From assembly GCF_040802235.1 (NCBI RefSeq), contig NC_133164.1:113726302-113790301 (forward strand): 64,000 nucleotides of DNA, written 5' to 3'. The notes under the pieces are model-generated. The model was not told the DNA's origin, did not search any database, and was given only the letters and a program-made list of their open reading frames with translations. Source of the stretch: Manis javanica (taxonomy: Eukaryota > Chordata > Mammalia > Pholidota > Manidae). Both the position numbers and the translations under genes were made by a program. Numbering within the stretch: the first letter of the stretch is position 1; every line of letters starts with the position of its first letter. Positions 25,865 through 36,881 of the stretch are shown here, in pieces.

Positions 25865-27595
25865 TAATTTTTTTCTTTTAATGAGTTTATATACAGTAAG
25901 AAGGTATGATTTATATTCAGTAAAATTCATCCTTTTTAGTGTGCAGATCTGCAGCTAAAGATGATGAAAGAATATCACTATTTAACCACTACCAGTGAAG
26001 TTATAGAGCGGTTCCATCACTCCTACAGCACTGCCATGCCCCTCTGTTGTTAGTTCTCCCTATCTCCAACTGCTGGCAACTCCAGACTTGTGTTTTATTC
26101 CATTTGTTTTGCCTTTTCTGGAACGTCAATTCTCAGTCCACCTCTGTCACTCAGCATGGTGCATTTTAGATTCATTTATGATGCTGCATGTGTTAGTAGT
26201 CTGTTCCTTTTTACTGCTGAGTATTACTTCATTGCATGAGTGTATTGTGATTTATCCATTCACCATTTGAAAGATAAATGATTTAGATTGTTTCAAGTTT
26301 TTAGCAAATACAAATAAAAATGCTATGAACTGTTACATACATGTTTTTGAACATATGTGTTCATTCTCTTAGGTAAATACCTGGAGTAGGATTGCTGGGT
26401 CATATGATAAACATACATTTAATTTTATAAGAAACTGCTGAACGTTTCCCAAAGTGGCTGTACAATTCTGTGTTCCCAGCAGCAAGTTGTTAGAGTTCCT
26501 GCTGCTCCACGTCCTTAGCAGTACATGCTGTCATCAGATGGTGGTAGTGATGGTGATTTAGGCCATTCTAATAGCAGTACCTCATTATGATTTTAATTTG
26601 CATTTCCCTAATGATTAATGATGTTGATTGTCTTTTCACAATCTTATTTATCATCCATCCATATATCTTCTTTGGTGAGAATGTGTTCTTTCACAGTGTG
26701 CCTTTAGCTGAAGGCATTTTTGTGGATACCCGTCAATCAAGTTATGAAAACTACCTTCTAATCATAATTTGCTAAGAGTTTTTATAATGGGTATCAGATT
26801 TTGTCATAAGCTCTTTCTGTATCAATTGAGGTGATCAGATTTTTCTTCCTTACTTTGTTAATATGATAAACTACATTGATTTTAAAACAGTGAATCAGCT
26901 TTGCATTCCCAGGATAAATTCCAGATGGTTATGATACATTATCCTTTTTATATGCTACTGGGTTCAATTTCCTGGTGATTCATTGAACATATCTATATTT
27001 ATAATGGATATTAGCCTGTTGTTTTCTTGTGATGTCTTTGTCTGGTTTTATCAGGTAATGTTCACATTTTGTGGAAGAGTTTGTACAGAATTGATACCAT
27101 TTCTTCTTTAAATATCTCCCTTTGGTAGAATATATTCCAGTAAAGGTATCTAGGCCTAAAATTTTTTATGGTTTTTAACTAAACATACAATTTCTTTAAT
27201 ATAAGATTATCTCTTTCTTCTTGAATGAACTTTGGTAATTTGTGCCTTTCAAGGAATCCATTTCGTCTAGTTTCCAAATTTACTGGCATAATTTTGTTCA
27301 TAATATTCCATTCTTATCCTTCTAATGTCTGTAGGATCTGTTGTGATGTCTCTCCCCTCTCTCATTCCTGATACTGGTAATTTGTATCATGTCTTTTTAT
27401 TCTGATCAACTTGGTTTGAGGTTTATTAATTTTATTGATATTCTCAAAGAACCAGCTTTTGGTTTAATTAATTTTTCTCTGCTGTTTTTCTGTTTTCTGT
27501 TTTATTGACTCCTCTTACTTTTATTACTTCCTTTCTGCTTGCTTTGGGTTTGTTTTGCTCTTATTTTTCTAGTTTCCTAAGGTGGAAGGATGCTT
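25865..27595 (-). mobile_element. Old L1 (ORF2 and 3' part), reverse
   Basis: The plus strand reads the antisense of L1 ORF2: 'ggagtaggattgctgggtca' at about 26,383, 'attctcaaagaaccagcttt' near 27,440, and the 'tttattgactcc'-type reverse-transcriptase region. Many indels destroy the frame. It ends near a T-run at 27,594-27,608. Confidence 0.82.
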
Positions 27596-27989
27596 TTTTT
27601 TTTTTTTTGGAGATAATCAACATCTTTATAAATCGAGCATTTACAGTAAAAATAACATATTTGGTTAAGGGGAGTCATGAAATCAGTAAAAGTAACAATG
27701 AATTTAAGAGTTATACTAAATATTTATACAAAAGCACTGTACTTTATTTAACTCCCCTTGTGGAGATTAGAAACATTAAATAGGTAATGAGTTTTTTATT
27801 TGAAGCTCATTCTCCTCTTTGTGCTGCAGACCAAAGTGTTTTCCAGGCAGTTAACTAGGCAGGCGTCAGGCTTGTTCTCTGACCTGCATTTCTTATTGTC
27901 CAGTTTGTGAATACTGTTGTTTCTCTCTTTTTCTGCTTTTTTAAGAGTTATTTGAGACTTTTCATGTTTTTATATACTTTTCTGATTTT

Positions 27990-28206
27990 TCATATTTTTT
28001 CTGGTTTTTTTAGGTGTTACTACTTTTCTGCCCATTGTAGAAGTTCTCCTTAATAAATACTTTGTGAATGAATGTGGATATATGGACTCGTAATCTTGTA
28101 TTATTTCCTCTGCCTCTTATTCTTTCTTTCACTGCCATTTAAAAATAAAATACATCTGAAACCGGGATAATATTGTATAGTAATTATATTCCAACTTAAA
28201 AAGAGA
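27990..28206. mobile_element. LINE 3' end fragments (L2 then old L1)
   Basis: 'ccttaataaatactttgtga' near 28,050 looks like the antisense L2 3' end. 'catctgaaaccgggataata' with 'ttatattccaact' near 28,155-28,195 resembles the old L1 3' UTR also seen at 61,875-62,102. Both are short. Confidence 0.45.
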
Positions 28207-28518
28207 GAGGGGGAAGAAAGAATGCAGAGCGGAGGATCAAATTCTTAAGAAATTCATTAAAAACTCTTACTGCGAATTAGATAAATAAGTAAAATTAGAA
28301 GAAGATAAGGGTGGGGGAAGCCATGTATGAAGTATAAATGTGTTAATCATTCTTTGCCTACAGAAATTGGTTGATATAAGTTAGCTGATAATCAGCTTAA
28401 TCTGTCAGAGGGCGTGCAGGAAAGTGTGACCTGAGCTAGGCATAGCTGAATAAAAATAGAATTGGCCCAGGCATGAAGAAAGGAGTGGGAGTAGACTTAG
28501 CACATTCTTGCTTTGTAG

Positions 28519-28713
28519 ATTATGTGTCGCAGCCCTGTCGGTGAATAACTTCTGTGATAACCGGGAGGCCCTCTATGGTGTATTCGATGGAGACCGTAAC
28601 GTGGAGGTGCCCTACCTTCTCCAGTGTACTATGAGCGACATTTTGGCCGAGGAGCTTCAGAAAACAAAAAATGAAGAAGAATACATGGTCAATACATTCA
28701 TTGTTATGCAAAG
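28519..28713 (+). CDS. PHLPP1: PHLPP1 coding exon: PP2C domain with the Asp-Gly-Asp metal site
   Basis: The exon runs from 'cttgctttgtag' to the donor 'gtaaac'. It encodes LCVAALSVNNFCDNREALYG, then VFDGDRNVEVPYLLQCTMSD and ILAEELQKTKNEEEYM. FDGDRN corresponds to the DGHGG motif of ordinary PP2C phosphatases. The two aspartates hold metal in the family, while the His-Gly-Gly part is replaced, as is characteristic of PHLPP. The 195 bp start with one base completing a Lys codon and end with two bases of an Arg codon. The exon is nearly identical to the PHLPP1 protein, so selection on it appears strong. Confidence 0.97.
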
Positions 28714-30105
28714 GTAAACCTTACAGTCCCTGCTATGTTTTCTTGCTCTTCTTTGAGTGTTTGCCCTCTGGTTAGAAAAATAAGTGCCCAATAATCTCAA
28801 AGCACTGTTGTTGAATATGGGTTTTCAAGATCATTCAGGCAATTTGGTTTTGCCCAAGCATCAGGTATGGACTGTGTTCCACTTGAGACACTACTGATGT
28901 TCAGGCAGCGTTTGTAGGAGGCCAAGTCAATGACAGGAATTTAGTTTCTCTTAGAACTGCATCTCACAGCCTGTCATGATTCCAGAGCTTCACTGGATTA
29001 TTCACAACACACTTCCACCTGCCCCTGGATCCCATGAGCCTGAGGACTGTTTCTATCTCAGTTTGCTCAACATAATGCATGCCTTTGTGAACTTGAAATG
29101 GTTAAATTTCAGGCCAGGAGTTAAATCATTCTTCATATATTGTTTTTTCCTCCTTATTAAATGTTCAAGATAATGTTACTGGCAGAATCTAGGCCAGTGC
29201 CTAGAGTTTTTGTCACTGTAGAAGTTGTGGAATGTTGTTTGTAACTCCTAGAGCTGAATGTTATTAAGCATTCCCTCTTTCAAAGGATTGAATGTTCTTT
29301 TGTCACTCTATGGCCTTGAAGGTTGTAAAGGAATTGCCTGCCTATTAATACTGCACAGCAAACAGTGGCTCATATGGGGCCGGGAAGTGCAGAGTGCTCC
29401 AAAGGTCATGGGGACAATGACAATCTTCTCTCTTTCTGTCCTTTTTCTCTCCCTTGAGAGAAAGTATCTTTGTAACAGGGTAGGAAAAGTATCTGCTAAA
29501 GAATGCAGGTTTGGAGCAGCCTTTTAAGTTACCTAAGTCATGAGTAGTTCTCCTTTAAGAGCTGGGTAGAGGCCAGCCCCGTGAGGTTCTTTGCTATAGA
29601 CTCATCTCTGTCTTTCACATTCTCGATGGACATGTACAATTGTATTGGATACTGAGAATAGCTAGTTTTTAGTGAGCCCTTAATGTGTACAGTCATTATT
29701 CTAAATGCCTTACATGCCATAAATTTTCCCCAGAGGGGTTTAGAGAGGGGGACGGAGAGGAGTGGTCATGTGCCTGTAGTCTCTGGCGTGTGGGGAGAGG
29801 GGAGCAGCAGGCCGGATGCAGCAGGCCAGGGCTCCCTTACCCACACTGGCTCCTGGGGCTTGCAGTGTCACTTCGCCCCAGTTGTGAGCAGACATCTCTC
29901 TGTGTGCAGGTGTGTGTGTCAGATTACATGGGCCCTTTTCCTCGGAGAAGTTGCTGTGCCTGCTTTGGTGAAAGAGGCTGAATGGAACGCCCAGATTCTG
30001 TTTTCCTCCTCGCCCTGGCCACTGGTACAGTCTTCCTGTTGAATTAGCAAAACTGACACATGATGGGATATGTCTGGGTTTTTACCCCTTCTCTTTGGAT
30101 TCTAG
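28714..30105 (+). other. PHLPP1 intron
   Basis: The intron has GT at 28714 and AG at 30104-30105. A reverse MIR piece may lie at 29,660-29,730 ('tgtacagtcattattctaaa'). Otherwise nothing is recognised. The open frames at 29,680-30,042 fall in GC-richer unique sequence and match no protein I know. Confidence 0.8.
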
Positions 30106-30334
30106 GAAACTTGGAACTGCTGGGCAGAAACTCGGAGGTGCTGCTGTCCTTTGCCATATCAAGCATGACTCTGTGGACCCAGGAGGATCCTTCACCTTGA
30201 CCTCTGCGAATGTGGGCAAGTGCCAAGCGGTTCTCTGTCGGAATGGGAAGCCATTGCTTCTGTCCAGATCCTGTGTCATGAGCTGTGAAGAAGAACTGAA
30301 GAGAGTTAAACGGCACAAGGCCATCATCACTGAG
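30106..30334 (+). CDS. PHLPP1: PHLPP1 coding exon: PP2C domain core
   Basis: The exon follows 'ctctttggattctag' and ends GAG before 'gtgagg'. It encodes [40 protein letters not shown] and [30 protein letters not shown] is the central strand pair of the PP2C fold, equivalent to VANVGDSRAVL in other family members. The catalytic fold is completed by the next exon. It starts by completing an Arg codon, ends on a whole codon and is 229 bp long. Confidence 0.97.
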
Positions 30335-30639
30335 GTGAGGGGAGGGTGGTTGTCCTCAGATGGCGGGAGGACAGGGCCAGGGCTCTGGCAGAAACCTGCC
30401 AGGGAGCATTTTCCTTAAAGAAAGGTCTTTGAAATCGGTTCACAGTTCAAATTCCAAATCCATAGTGTCGCAGTGTAAATTCTTTGTATGATAAATATGA
30501 GGACATGATAGTGCGCAGAATAATAAACCATTTATCGATGGCCTGTGTGTCAGGGCTGTGCTAAAGGCTCATGACATCCCCTCATGTGCTTCTCACTCTG
30601 CAGAGGCTCTTGCAGATGGTTGAGGGCCCCACCCCTGGA

Positions 30640-30770
30640 ATCCTGCAGGTACTGGTATCCTAGCTCTGCTGCTTGCATGCTATGACCTTTAAACCTCCAA
30701 GCCTCAGTTTCCTCATCTGTAAACTGGGAAGAGTAATGCATCTGATCTGTCTCAAAAGGCTAGTGTATCG
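30640..30770 (+). mobile_element. MIR SINE fragment
   Basis: 'tagctctgctgcttgcatgc', 'cctcagtttcctcatctgta' and 'aactgggaagagtaatgcat' match the MIR core and 3' part in order. Confidence 0.8.
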
Positions 30771-30837
30771 GGGTAAATGTAAGTAGTTGTTAGTTTGGTT
30801 CACGTGTCATTTCATTTGACTAATAAGTAAGGCAGCG

Positions 30838-31047
30838 AGTGGTTTTCAACCAGGGTGATTTTGCCCCACATGGGACATATAGCAACATCTGGAGACATTT
30901 CTGTTGTCACAGCTGGTACAGAGAGTGCTTTTGGCTTGTAGTAGGCAGAGGCAGGTTTTGCTAATATCCTCCAGAGAACAGGATGGCACCCTCCACAAAG
31001 AATTATTTGGCCCAAAATGTCATCATGCCACTGTTGAGAAACCCTGG
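30838..31047 (-). mobile_element. MER5A-type hAT-Charlie element, reverse
   Basis: The ends 'gagtggttttcaacc' and 'ggttgagaaaccctg'-like 'tgttgagaaaccctg' are the inverted termini. The interior 'acatctggagacatttctgt' and 'gaattatttggcccaaaatg' match MER5A. It is a non-autonomous DNA transposon without coding capacity. Confidence 0.88.
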
Positions 31048-32905
31048 AGGAAGTCTGCCTCTAAGCAGATTCATCACAGTGCCACTTCAACACAGTCTCT
31101 AGGGGCTCTGCCCTGCTCCCTAACTCATCATATGACGTTGACCACCTGTGGGCCTGAGAAATGAAAAGGGGATGCAGACATGCAACCGCAGACATCTGCC
31201 CACAGGAGGTGTCCAGTCTTATATTAGTAGAACCCACAGAACCATGTAAAGCCTAGGCAGACAGTAGTGAACGTGCAGTTCAGTAAAGAAAAAGACTGTG
31301 ATTCCAGATAGGCTTTGTTAAGGGCCCTATGGCTGAGAGACTCAGGACCCCCTGTGAGTCTCTGTGTCAATTTTTAGTTCCTTGCCTATTCCGGGAGCAG
31401 AGGGGATTAAAATGGACAGCAGACACTGTTAGGGAGCAAAGACAGTCTAAGGTGGGACATAATGTATTGAAGCAAGCATTCAACATTGCATGATATGAAG
31501 GCTAACAGTTTCTACTATATAAAGGCATCACACTTGGTGCTTTGAATTTTTCTCTTGTTTTCTCTGCCCTTCCTCATCCTCACTTTTGTCTGCATTGCTG
31601 AATATTCAACCCCCTTTGGCTTTTCTCTTCTCTACTTGGAGGCACATCCCCAAAACATGCACACACGTGTGTGCAACCATTGTTTCTGATGGGGAGAGAT
31701 CTGTGAAGGTTTGGGCAGAACTACAAGGGAAATTTCTGCTGAATTCTACACTTTGGGGAAGAATTAATTAGCAGGATTAAGGGAGTTATAAATTGTGTTT
31801 GAAGCACAATTAGTAATTTTGCTTCTAAGTAATTTTACTTCTAAGAATATTTTTAGTAACTGTGGTTCTAAGAATGCTGGCTGCTCCAGATTGTGTGCAG
31901 AGCTTGGGAAGGCACTCCCAGATAAGGGAAGGTGGGCGGGGTTGGCGGGGTTGAAAGGGGAATGGCATTCTCTGGATGAAACACTTCCTTTGAGGGGCAT
32001 GGTGAGGCCATCTCTGTTACCTCATACCTGTTACCCTAGTCACCCACTACAAATTGCCCTTGTCATAATAGAGCCTTCTCTGGAAAAGATGTTAAAAATA
32101 GCAGCATGTAGAGGCATGTTACAGACCTTAGAACCTTAAATGTGAAGAGAGAACCAAGCAGGTGCCCAGGTTGTCTTCCTGCCTCCCCTCTAGCTGCCGA
32201 GTAAAGGGGTCTGGTGAATGGTCTGAAACTTTGGCTTGTGATTTAAATGTCATGAACCCAAAAAACCCAGAGACCAACTTCTCCATTCGCCACCAGGAAA
32301 ACCAGTTCAAGGAAATGATGGGAATCGGCACTTCCTCCCTTAGCTCTACCTCTCCAAACACATCATTCTTACCCAGCTAGTCAACCAGGACTTCACCACC
32401 ATTTATGTTCTTAACCTTAACTTGAAAATAGTGTCTCTCTGCCCCCTTCTGGACCTCAGACACCACCGCTCCTGTGGTCCATGCACCGTTGGGAGTTACA
32501 TTTGGGGCATTATCTCACACCGTCTCTGCCTCGTGTGTCTGCTCAGGACCGGCTTATTCCAGAAAAGCTCATGCCCTCCTGCGGGTTACAGGGGAAGCCA
32601 ATCGACCACGCGGCTGTGTCCGGCTAGAGGGTGGTTGGCTTCGAGGTGAATGGGTCTTGTTAACGTGTGAACATGAGCCCAAAGGGAAAAGGTGAAGTAC
32701 TTTGTCTTTGTCCCTTCTGCTCCTGATGTCAGGTTCCTGCCCCAAGTTTGTGATGACAGGTGGACATTAACCACTCACCAGAGAGTGAGCCCTTCCCTTT
32801 GAGTGGCCCAGACAGACTCCCCCGGCCTCGGGTGGGAGGCTGCCAGGAAGCTGCACGCTTGCCACACACACTGCCTGTTAATGTGTCTGGAAACTCCTCT
32901 TCCAG

Positions 32906-34018
32906 GATGGCAAGGTGAATGGAGTGACCGAGTCCACGCGCATCCTGGGCTACACCTTCCTCCACCCCAGTGTGGTTCCTCGCCCCCACGTGCAGTCCGT
33001 GCCCTTGACGCCCCAGGACGAGTTCTTCATCCTGGGCAATAAGGGCTTGTGGGACAGCCTGTCCATCGAGGAGGCGGTGGGGGCCGTGCGCAACGTGCCC
33101 GACGCCCTGGCCGCCGCCAAGAAGCTGTGCACGCTGGCCCAGAGCTACGGCTGCCACGACAGCGTCAGCGCCGTGGTGGTGCAGCTCAGCGTCACCGAGG
33201 ACAGCTTCTGCTGCTGCGAGCTCGGCGCAGGTGGAGCCGGGCCGCCGCCCAGCCCGGGCATCTTCCCTCCCTCCGTCAGCATGGTGCTCAAGGACCGGCC
33301 GGCCGACGGCCTGGGCGGGCCGTCCTCCAGCAGCGGCATGGCCTCCGAGATCAGCAGTGAGCTCTCCACCTCCGAGATGAGCAGCGAGGTGGGGTCCACG
33401 GCTTCGGACGAGCCCCCGTCTGGCCTCCTGAATGAGAACAGCCCCGCCTACCCCAGCGAGCAGCGCTGCATGCTCCACCCGGTCGGCCTGGCCAGCTCCT
33501 TCCAGCGCCAGCTGTCCAGCGCCACCTTCTCCAGCGCCTTCTCTGACAACGGCCTGGACAGCGATGACGAGGAACCCATCGAGGGCGTCTTCACCAACGG
33601 CAGCCGGGTGGAGGTGGAGGTCGACATTCACTGCAGCCGGGCCAGGGAGAAGCGGCAGCATCTGCTCCAGGTGCCGGCGGAGGCCAGCGACGAGGGCATT
33701 GTCATCAGCGCCAACGAGGACGAGCCGGGGCTGCCCAGGAGGGTGGACTTGGCCGCCCTGGGGACCATCGGGCGCCGGAGGGCTAACGGCTCCGTGGCGC
33801 CGCAGGAGAGGAGCCACAATGTGATAGAGGTGGCGGCTGACGCACCCCTCCGAAAGGCCGGAGGCTATTTTGCCGCCCCGACGCAGCCGGATCCCGACGA
33901 CCAGTTCATCATCCCCCCCGAGCTGGAGGAGGAGGTCAGAGAGATCATGAAGCACCACCACCAGCAGCGGCAGGGCCCGGGGGCGCCGCCGCCGGACTGC
34001 TGCGACACGCCGCTGTGA
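32906..34018 (+). CDS. PHLPP1: PHLPP1 last coding exon: end of PP2C domain and C-terminal tail
   Basis: The exon begins GATGGC after 'tcctcttccag' and runs 370 codons to TGA at 34,016. The first ~95 codons finish the phosphatase fold. DEFFILGNKGLWDSL is the counterpart of the PP2C DEFLILACDG motif, and GCHDSVSAVVVQL replaces the canonical DNMTVIVV strand. After that comes a long low-complexity tail: a Ser/Glu-rich part (SSELSTSEMSSEVGSTASDE), an acidic part (DNGLDSDDEEPIEGVFTNGS), a conserved VEVEVDIHCSRA segment and a Pro/His/Gln-rich end. The last residues are DTPL, a class I PDZ ligand; PHLPP1 is reported to bind NHERF1 through this end. The exon is far richer in GC and CpG than its introns. 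The open frame starts at a Met three codons inside the exon, but that is an internal residue and not a start. Confidence 0.97.
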   Translation, partial: DGKVNGVTESTRILGYTFLHPSVVPRPHVQSVPLTPQDEFFILGNKGLWDSLSIEEAVGAVRNVPDALAAAKKLCTLAQSYGCHDSVSAVVVQLSVTEDSFCCCELGAGGAGPPPSPGIFPPSVSMVLKDRPADGLGGPSSSSGMASEISSELSTSEMSSEVGSTASDEPPSGLLNENSPAYPSEQRCMLHPVGLASSFQRQLSSATFSSAFSDNGLDSDDEEPIEGVFTNGSRVEVEVDIHCSRAREKRQHLLQVPAEASDEGIVISANEDEPGLPRRVDLAALGTIGRRRANGSVAPQERSHNVIEVAADAPLRKAGGYFAAPTQPDPDDQFIIPPELEEEVREIMKHHHQQRQGPGAPPPDCCDTPL

Positions 34019-34965
34019 CCGCTGGGGTGCTGGCGGGCAGACCAGCCGAGCAAGGCTGAGCCGCAGGGGCTCCCGGCTCGGCTCGCGCTGAACCAGGGCT
34101 TCCCCCACGCCGAGCCCTGTCTTTGCAGCCAGTCTGTAGATTCCTTTTGTTGGTCATTTTTAAAATAATTACCACTTTTCTTCTAGTGCTTTACCAATAT
34201 GATTTAAATTTGTTAACTCCTTCCCCTAACATATCAGATGTATAAAGACAAAGAACAAAAGGTTTAATATATTACAGAGAAACAGTTAATGTAATATTTT
34301 TTAAAATGGATTTTTTGTTGTTTGTTTGGAAGGCAGGGCAGGTTGCCAGAGCTCAATGATTTAATAATATTGTAATTCTGTATTTCTTTGGGGGAAAAGG
34401 TATTTTTTTTTTGTCTTGAAAATGATAGACATTTGTAGAATATGGAGACTAACTCCTAGGAGTTGCTTTACTCTGTCAGGTGACGTACGTCACTGGGATT
34501 CACTAATTTTCTCTGAGAGAACAGTTGATTGAGAAATTTCTATTGTATATAGCTCAGTGTTGTATAGTGACGCTTCAGGTGATTTGTAGATTCCGCACAA
34601 GGGCACAGCCCGAACCACTGACTTCTCTTCCTCCCTGTGTGAGCCTTCCCGCCACCTCATAACCCGCCTTCAGTCTATTTCACGATGAGGCTGAGCAGCT
34701 AAGAGCATTTCTGTTTGTATAAAGTGGATCTTAGGCCTCTGGAAACAAACCTGCTCCCACGGGGCCTCTGAACCCTTTTTCTTCCCCACCCAGCCTCTCG
34801 ACTTTTGCAGACACTTTTTAACGGTGTCCTTCCCGGCTGCCGCTGTCAGCATGACCGTACAGAGCTCCATCAGACACTTTACGTACCAAGAGTTCTATGA
34901 AAGCAGAATGCACAAATGAACATGTCATAATTTTTGTTATAATAAATATAAAATTTATAAGTATT
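34019..34965 (+). other. PHLPP1: PHLPP1 3' UTR
   Basis: About 0.95 kb follows the stop codon. The first 130 bases are GC-rich; the rest is AT-rich with several T-runs and ATTTT-type stretches. It ends with the poly(A) signal below. The length is inferred from that signal only; other sites cannot be excluded. Confidence 0.75.
34941..34946 (+). promoter_or_regulatory. Poly(A) signal of PHLPP1
   Basis: A canonical AATAAA lies in an AT-rich context, followed about 25-40 bases later by T/GT-rich sequence ('gtctgcttttgtctc'). No better signal lies between the stop codon and here. Confidence 0.75.
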
Positions 34966-36867
34966 GGACCCGTCTGCTTTTGTCTCAGGAGCCGAATATG
35001 TCTTGCCAGATGATAACACCCAGCTTGGGTTTGGCATGGATGGATTAATTTGGGGGTTATCAGATATTTCTAACTGACTTTTTTTTTTAAGGGAAAACAC
35101 CAACAGATGAACCTACGTTGAATGAGGAAGTGAAGTCAGCCCTATGAAATCAGCAACAATATAAGCAGCTGACCTTACAGCCTTTTTGTTTCTTGTTATT
35201 TAGAGGAGATGATAAAAGGGGACTAGATAGAGGCTGCACTGAGGTGGTCCCTGGGAAACGTCTCTCACAAAGCCAAGTTCATTTCCAATTCTCGCAGGGG
35301 TCCTTTAGTCACATGAACAGGTTAACAGACCTTTATTTGAACATAAAAATCAGGAGCTGGTTGCCTCAGTCTCCACCACTAGCAGAAATAATGTCAGTGC
35401 TGTGGGGCCCACTAGGAAATCCTTGCTTAATGGCCCCATTTACAAACTGTAGCACCACCCCCTCCTCCCCACCTGCATCTTTGGAACTCTTGTTGAAGAT
35501 ACTGTTGGTCTCCCGGTCTCAGGTGGACCAGCTTCCCAGGTAGACCTGTCTTCCTTCAGGTCTGCCCTCAAGTGGAACCTGGCTAGTTCAGTGACAGGAC
35601 AGTTGGTATTTCTTAATCTGTAGACTTGGTGATGGGCTGTCCATCCCTTTGCTGTGTGGCCAGCTCAGGGGGCCGCCCTTGTCTCAGTAATGTCCGTACT
35701 ACTTTCCATGTCAGGCTACTTGTACACCACGCCCTTTGAAAACAACTAAGGCCGTGGAAGAAGAGTGAGCTCATCTCAGCTCGTGAGGGACCTAGTGACC
35801 AAGGGACTGGACTGCCCACGCTCAGACGGAGCTCTCTGCTCTGGACAGGAAGCAAAAACATGTTAATTTAACCCTGTGCCCAGCCCCCTCACCTCAGTCT
35901 TCACCCTGCCCCAGGTGGATGGGAGCAGATTGGAAGGCCCTGGGTTTTCACACCAGTGCCTTATTTGCTACAGAAACCTGGGCTGCTTGTGTGACTTCCC
36001 TGGCCCTTCAGTCACCATGGGAGGGCTCACCTGCTGCCCGTCCATGTGGACCTGTCTCCCACTCAGCTCACTTCCCAAGGAGCCAGCACGTGCTACCCTG
36101 AGTGTGGTCAACGGAGGTAGCAGCAAGTTGAGGATCCCTTGGTGGGTCCCACAGTGGCCGCTGGTGCCAGGGCAGCCCCTGGGACTGGCAAGTCCATGGG
36201 GAGACTTACCCTGATTTCCCACCTTCTGTGCTGATGTGTGAGAAGAGCTTGGTGTTGCTGTTTTCCAGTTCAGCCAGCGCTCGTTCGCTATTAAGTCACA
36301 TTGAGCACATGCTAAATAAGGCACTCTGGAGATCAAGGACAAAACTTTGCCCTGTGGGAGCTTGGGGAAGATAGGCATGTGGATGGAAAGACGGCAGCAG
36401 ATGAGCACACGTCAAGTGACCGAAGAGGTGGAGATGCGTGAATAGGTCTCCTTGCTCTTGCACACGAGCCACTCAGTTAAGGGGGGGGTTTCTTTTCACT
36501 TCAGCTCATCAGCATCTAATAATATATGTAGAACTGCTTCTAAAAACTGCAAAGTGTTTAATATTTGAGGATTCCCAAAGCCATGGCATCTCTGGAGGCA
36601 AGTGTGAGAGAGGACACCACCCTGCCACCCTTCCTCCTTCCTGCCAGGAAGGCTCCTGGAGTGGTGAAAGGGCTGGGGAAGCCCTGACCAGCCTCGCAGC
36701 CTTGCTAAGACTCCTAGTTCCCAACTGAGGACTCTACAAGTTGGTGTGGGATCAGCCACATGCCACCACATGTGGCATGGAATATGGCTCTGAGGAGGGC
36801 ACCAGGACCAGTGTCTGGTGCCCAGGCACCCTGTCTGACCCGGTTTCTCCTGATTGCTTTTGTCACA

Positions 36868-36881
36868 GCACCACCTGCTGG
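36868..36881 (-). promoter_or_regulatory. CTCF-like motif, minus orientation
   Basis: The minus strand reads CCAGCAGGTGGTGC, 13 of 14 positions of the CCASYAGRKGGCRS core. The motif alone does not show binding. Confidence 0.45.

Larger units (their letters stand above)
23412..28518 (+). other. PHLPP1 intron
   Basis: The intron has GT at 23412 and AG at 28517-28518. It holds a MER20-like fragment, a good MIR copy, about 1.7 kb of old L1 in reverse, and L2 and old L1 3' ends near 27,990-28,206. From 24,300 to 25,520 I recognise nothing. Confidence 0.82.
30335..32905 (+). other. PHLPP1 last intron
   Basis: The intron has GT at 30335 and AG at 32904-32905 ('ctcctcttccag'). It carries two MIR pieces (about 30,520-30,770) and a MER5A element. 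From 31,050 to 32,900 I recognise nothing firm. Confidence 0.82.
1..34965 (+). other. PHLPP1: PHLPP1 gene, 3' part (seven coding exons and 3' UTR)
   Basis: The exons listed below join in compatible phases into one frame of about 711 codons. The joined product matches the C-terminal part of PHLPP1 as I know it from human. The protein is a Ser/Thr phosphatase with a PH domain, leucine-rich repeats, a PP2C-type catalytic domain and a C-terminal PDZ ligand. It dephosphorylates the hydrophobic motif of AKT and PKC at membranes and in the cytosol and nucleus. PHLPP2 is the close paralogue; the residues of the repeat and catalytic exons fit PHLPP1 better. The window opens inside an intron, so the promoter, PH domain and first repeats are missing. 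All six complete introns have GT and AG ends. No frameshift or premature stop interrupts the visible exons, so the gene looks functional. Confidence 0.95.

Noticed and set aside
32915..33042. ATG at 32,915 as a start codon
   Set aside because: The conserved residues begin before it, at the splice acceptor (32,906), so it is an internal Met of PHLPP1.
32729..34108. 459-codon open frame on the minus strand
   Set aside because: It lies antisense to the GC-rich last PHLPP1 exon, whose plus-strand frame is clearly conserved. The lack of stops follows from GC content, and the peptide matches no family I know.
35968..36408. 146-codon minus-strand open frame
   Set aside because: Unique intergenic sequence without splice context, domain or codon bias to support a gene.
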